Shown: positions 43,677 to 45,613 of the stretch, in pieces
Layout: each line of letters starts with the position of its first letter
Position numbering within the stretch: position 1 is the stretch's first letter
DNA from: Methanobacteriota archaeon
Lineage (GTDB): Archaea > Thermoplasmatota > Poseidoniia > Poseidoniales > Thalassarchaeaceae
Reading direction: 5' to 3'
Length of the DNA: 45,613 nucleotides
Assembly (NCBI GenBank): GCA_002722595.1
Contig: PBMO01000017.1
Span: 1 to 45,613, forward strand
Notes under the pieces: model-generated
Database searches by the model: none
Told to the model about the DNA's origin: nothing
The model's input: only the letters and a program-made list of their open reading frames with translations
Program-made: the position numbers and the translations under genes

Positions 43677-45613
43677 TCACGAATTCGAATAATTAGGTCT
43701 TCTTCCCTCAATTAGAGCAGATAGCCCTTCTAGAGCATCAGAAGTGCCGAATATGGTTTCAAGATCAGCGAGTTCTGATGCAAGTCCTGCATCAAGATCG
43801 GACCCAGTTTCAATTGCTCGGTTTAGAAGATCGTTTGCCATATGTAGAGCTATTGGCGCTGTACGACTTAGTGATTTCAGTTGGCGCTCAACGTTTCGCT
43901 CCCCTGCATCGAAACCAGTTGGACAGGAGCCCGATAATAGGTCATCCATATTGTCATCATTGTAGAACGATTGAGCAAATTCTACTATTGGATGTTTAGA
44001 ATTGAATGGTGCACCTGGATACTTGTTCGCAGGTTTCCCTTTAGATGCAATTTGAACTACTGTTGTATCTACTTCTGCAGGGTCGACAAGGTGAGTTAGA
44101 ATTCCAAGTGCATGTGCAGTTGTTGAGTCTACGAAATTACCTGCCAATACTGCCCACCTTGCAGCTTCAATCCCACAAATTCGCACAGTCCTTTGCGTAC
44201 CTCCTAGCCCTGGATATATTCCAATACTTGTTTCGGGGAATCTGAATTGACTTCTGCGAGTTCCAATTCTATAATCACAGGCAAGTGCTAATTCAAGTCC
44301 ACCACCAAGCGCGAGGCCAGTAGTTAGCGCAATAGTAGTCTTCGTACTATTCTCTAATTTGGAGAGGACTTTATGCCCATCCGCAGTGAAATTATATATT
44401 TCTGGAAATGAATCATCTCTGATTTTATCCACGAAGAATTTGACATCTGCTCCTGCAACAAATGCTTTCCCTGCGCCTTCTAGAACGATAGTGTCAATGC
44501 TTGAATCCGAATTTAAATCGTCTAAAACAGCCCCAAGTTGGGCCACAATAGTTTCGTTTAGAGCATTCATTGCTTCAGGTCGGTTCAATCGGATTGTAGC
44601 AACCTTACCATTTTGGACAACATCCACGAAGTTGAATTCCCAGCCATGTCCAGTACCGGCTTTCACTCCAAAGAAATCAGGTAGACTAAATTCAGCAAGA
44701 TTAGCATATGCCTTTGCCATTCTATGTGCATCATCTATACCATGGGCGTTCATCAATTCAAACGGTCCATTCATCCATCGGAGTCCTACCTTTGCTCCCC
44801 GATCCACATCCTCCATGGAGCAAATCTCCTCTTCTACAATCTGACTTGATACTGCAAACACCTGTCCAAGCAACCTTTCTGCAATTATATTCGATGTATT
44901 GTCATCACAATCAGTATCTTCGCCAATATCCCACATAACTCCTTCATCGACAAGTTTCCTGAGGTTTTCTGCGCCAGTATATCGCGGTGTTTCAAGTTGC
45001 TCTGCTAGATAATCAGTTGAGTGTAACGCAATTGGAGGTCCTGTTAAGTTCATCAGAGCAAATGGTCCCATTCCGATATTGAACGCTTTACATGCAACAG
45101 CATCTATCTGTGCAGTAGTTGCAACTCCTTCTTGAAGCAACAAGCACGCTTCGTTGAGCCACGGAACAAAGAAACGATTTACGACAAAGCCAGGACGATC
45201 CTTGCAAACAATAACGACTTTCCCCAGCATCTTACAGTATTGCTCAACACGAGTTACAGTTTCTGGATTCGATAATTCTGAAGGAATTACCTCTACTAAG
45301 CGGTTCTTTGCAGGGTGATAGAAGAAGTGCAAACCCACAAAACGATCTGGGCGCCCAGTTGCTTCTGCTAGATCATTAACACTGAGAGATGACGTGTTTG
45401 ATGCAAGAATAGTATCCTTTCCACAAGCCGCATCTAGAGCATTGAAAACTTCGGCTTTCACATTGAAATCTTCGAACACCGCTTCGATGACTAGATCCGT
45501 ATCTTCTGCAACATTTTCAACTCCAACAACCCCGACAATTCTTGATTTAATTTCATTAACCTGTTTTTCTGAGAAAATACGTCTTTCTATTGCTTCATCA
45601 AGAAAATTAGAAA
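43677..45613 (-). CDS. fadB: 3-Hydroxyacyl-CoA dehydrogenase / enoyl-CoA hydratase fusion, N-terminus cut off by window edge
   Basis: About 645 residues are visible; the frame is open to the right edge, and residues before the GTG at 45479 (EDTDLVIEAV) belong to the family, so the start lies outside the window. The NAD-binding domain is followed by VGLHFFYHPAKNRLVEV with the catalytic His and Glu, a Pro-Gly-Phe-Val-Asn hinge (RPGFVVNRFFVPWLNEA), then a C-terminal crotonase domain with GAGKAFVAGADVKFF, the oxyanion-hole region LALGGGLELALACDYR and FPETSIGIYPGLGGTQR; both crotonase glutamates are kept. The dehydrogenase-first order is the one common in archaea. The protein catalyses two steps of beta-oxidation. 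The gene symbol is used for the activity, not for the domain order of E. coli FadB. Confidence 0.95.
   Translation of the reverse strand, partial: SNFLDEAIERRIFSEKQVNEIKSRIVGVVGVENVAEDTDLVIEAVFEDFNVKAEVFNALDAACGKDTILASNTSSLSVNDLAEATGRPDRFVGLHFFYHPAKNRLVEVIPSELSNPETVTRVEQYCKMLGKVVIVCKDRPGFVVNRFFVPWLNEACLLLQEGVATTAQIDAVACKAFNIGMGPFALMNLTGPPIALHSTDYLAEQLETPRYTGAENLRKLVDEGVMWDIGEDTDCDDNTSNIIAERLLGQVFAVSSQIVEEEICSMEDVDRGAKVGLRWMNGPFELMNAHGIDDAHRMAKAYANLAEFSLPDFFGVKAGTGHGWEFNFVDVVQNGKVATIRLNRPEAMNALNETIVAQLGAVLDDLNSDSSIDTIVLEGAGKAFVAGADVKFFVDKIRDDSFPEIYNFTADGHKVLSKLENSTKTTIALTTGLALGGGLELALACDYRIGTRRSQFRFPETSIGIYPGLGGTQRTVRICGIEAARWAVLAGNFVDSTTAHALGILTHLVDPAEVDTTVVQIASKGKPANKYPGAPFNSKHPIVEFAQSFYNDDNMDDLLSGSCPTGFDAGERNVERQLKSLSRTAPIALHMANDLLNRAIETGSDLDAGLASELADLETIFGTSDALEGLSALIEGRRPNYSNS

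Overview
The window looks like a chromosomal segment of a planktonic euryarchaeon, most likely Marine Group II (Poseidoniales). The archaeal assignment is well supported by ribosomal proteins eL15 and archaeal-type uS2, aIF1A, RIO1 kinase, a Dim2/Pno1-like double-KH protein and tRNase Z. The order-level assignment is an inference from the gene style: giant CARDB/NEW3/PKD surface proteins, a long complex I operon, fatty-acid oxidation genes, and heavy use of GTG/TTG starts with GAGGTGA-type Shine-Dalgarno sites. No rRNA, tRNA, CRISPR array, insertion sequence or prophage was seen. No stretch longer than 300 bases lacks a gene.

Layout. (1) 1-2019: 3' part of the eL15 gene, a PRC-barrel protein and RNase Z. 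(2) 2069-16985: five plus-strand genes for secreted or membrane-anchored proteins. They are a PKD protein with a cytosolic zinc ribbon, a 1480-residue secreted protein with a coupled small membrane protein, a 1501-residue subtilisin-like protease and an 899-residue NEW3/CARDB-type protein. (3) 17084-29079: a compact, mostly overlapping complex I operon in the order nuoA-B-C-D-H-I-J1-J2-K-L-M-N, without nuoEFG and with nuoJ split in two. (4) 29154-31496: aIF1A and RIO1 kinase facing the Dim2-like KH gene. (5) 31493-36798: two more large surface proteins and a predicted lipoprotein. (6) 36799-40954: a membrane-embedded Cas4-like nuclease on the minus strand, then uS2, tRNA-dihydrouridine synthase and a glucose/sorbosone-dehydrogenase-like propeller. 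(7) 40960-43328: three winged-helix regulators on the minus strand. (8) 43456-43676: two tiny coupled genes. (9) 43677 to the end: a 3-hydroxyacyl-CoA dehydrogenase/enoyl-CoA hydratase fusion cut by the window edge.

How the genes fit together. The organism appears to be a protein- and lipid-degrading heterotroph. The surface protease and adhesin-like proteins would act outside the cell, the fatty-acid oxidation fusion would feed reduced cofactors inward, and the 11-subunit-type complex I would oxidise a carrier other than NADH and pump ions. Several surface proteins end in a membrane helix followed by cytosolic zinc ribbons, so they may have a signalling or anchoring role inside the cell.

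Most unusual points: a Cas4-type nuclease split by four predicted membrane helices with no CRISPR nearby; two micro-genes of 44 and 29 codon-length proteins with excellent ribosome-binding sites; domain insertions in NuoI, NuoH and NuoL and loss of a conserved glutamate in NuoA; a eukaryote-like acidic tail on aIF1A; an apparent ATA start for RIO1; recurrent hairpins in intergenic leaders; and three convergent gene pairs whose stop codons abut with no gap.
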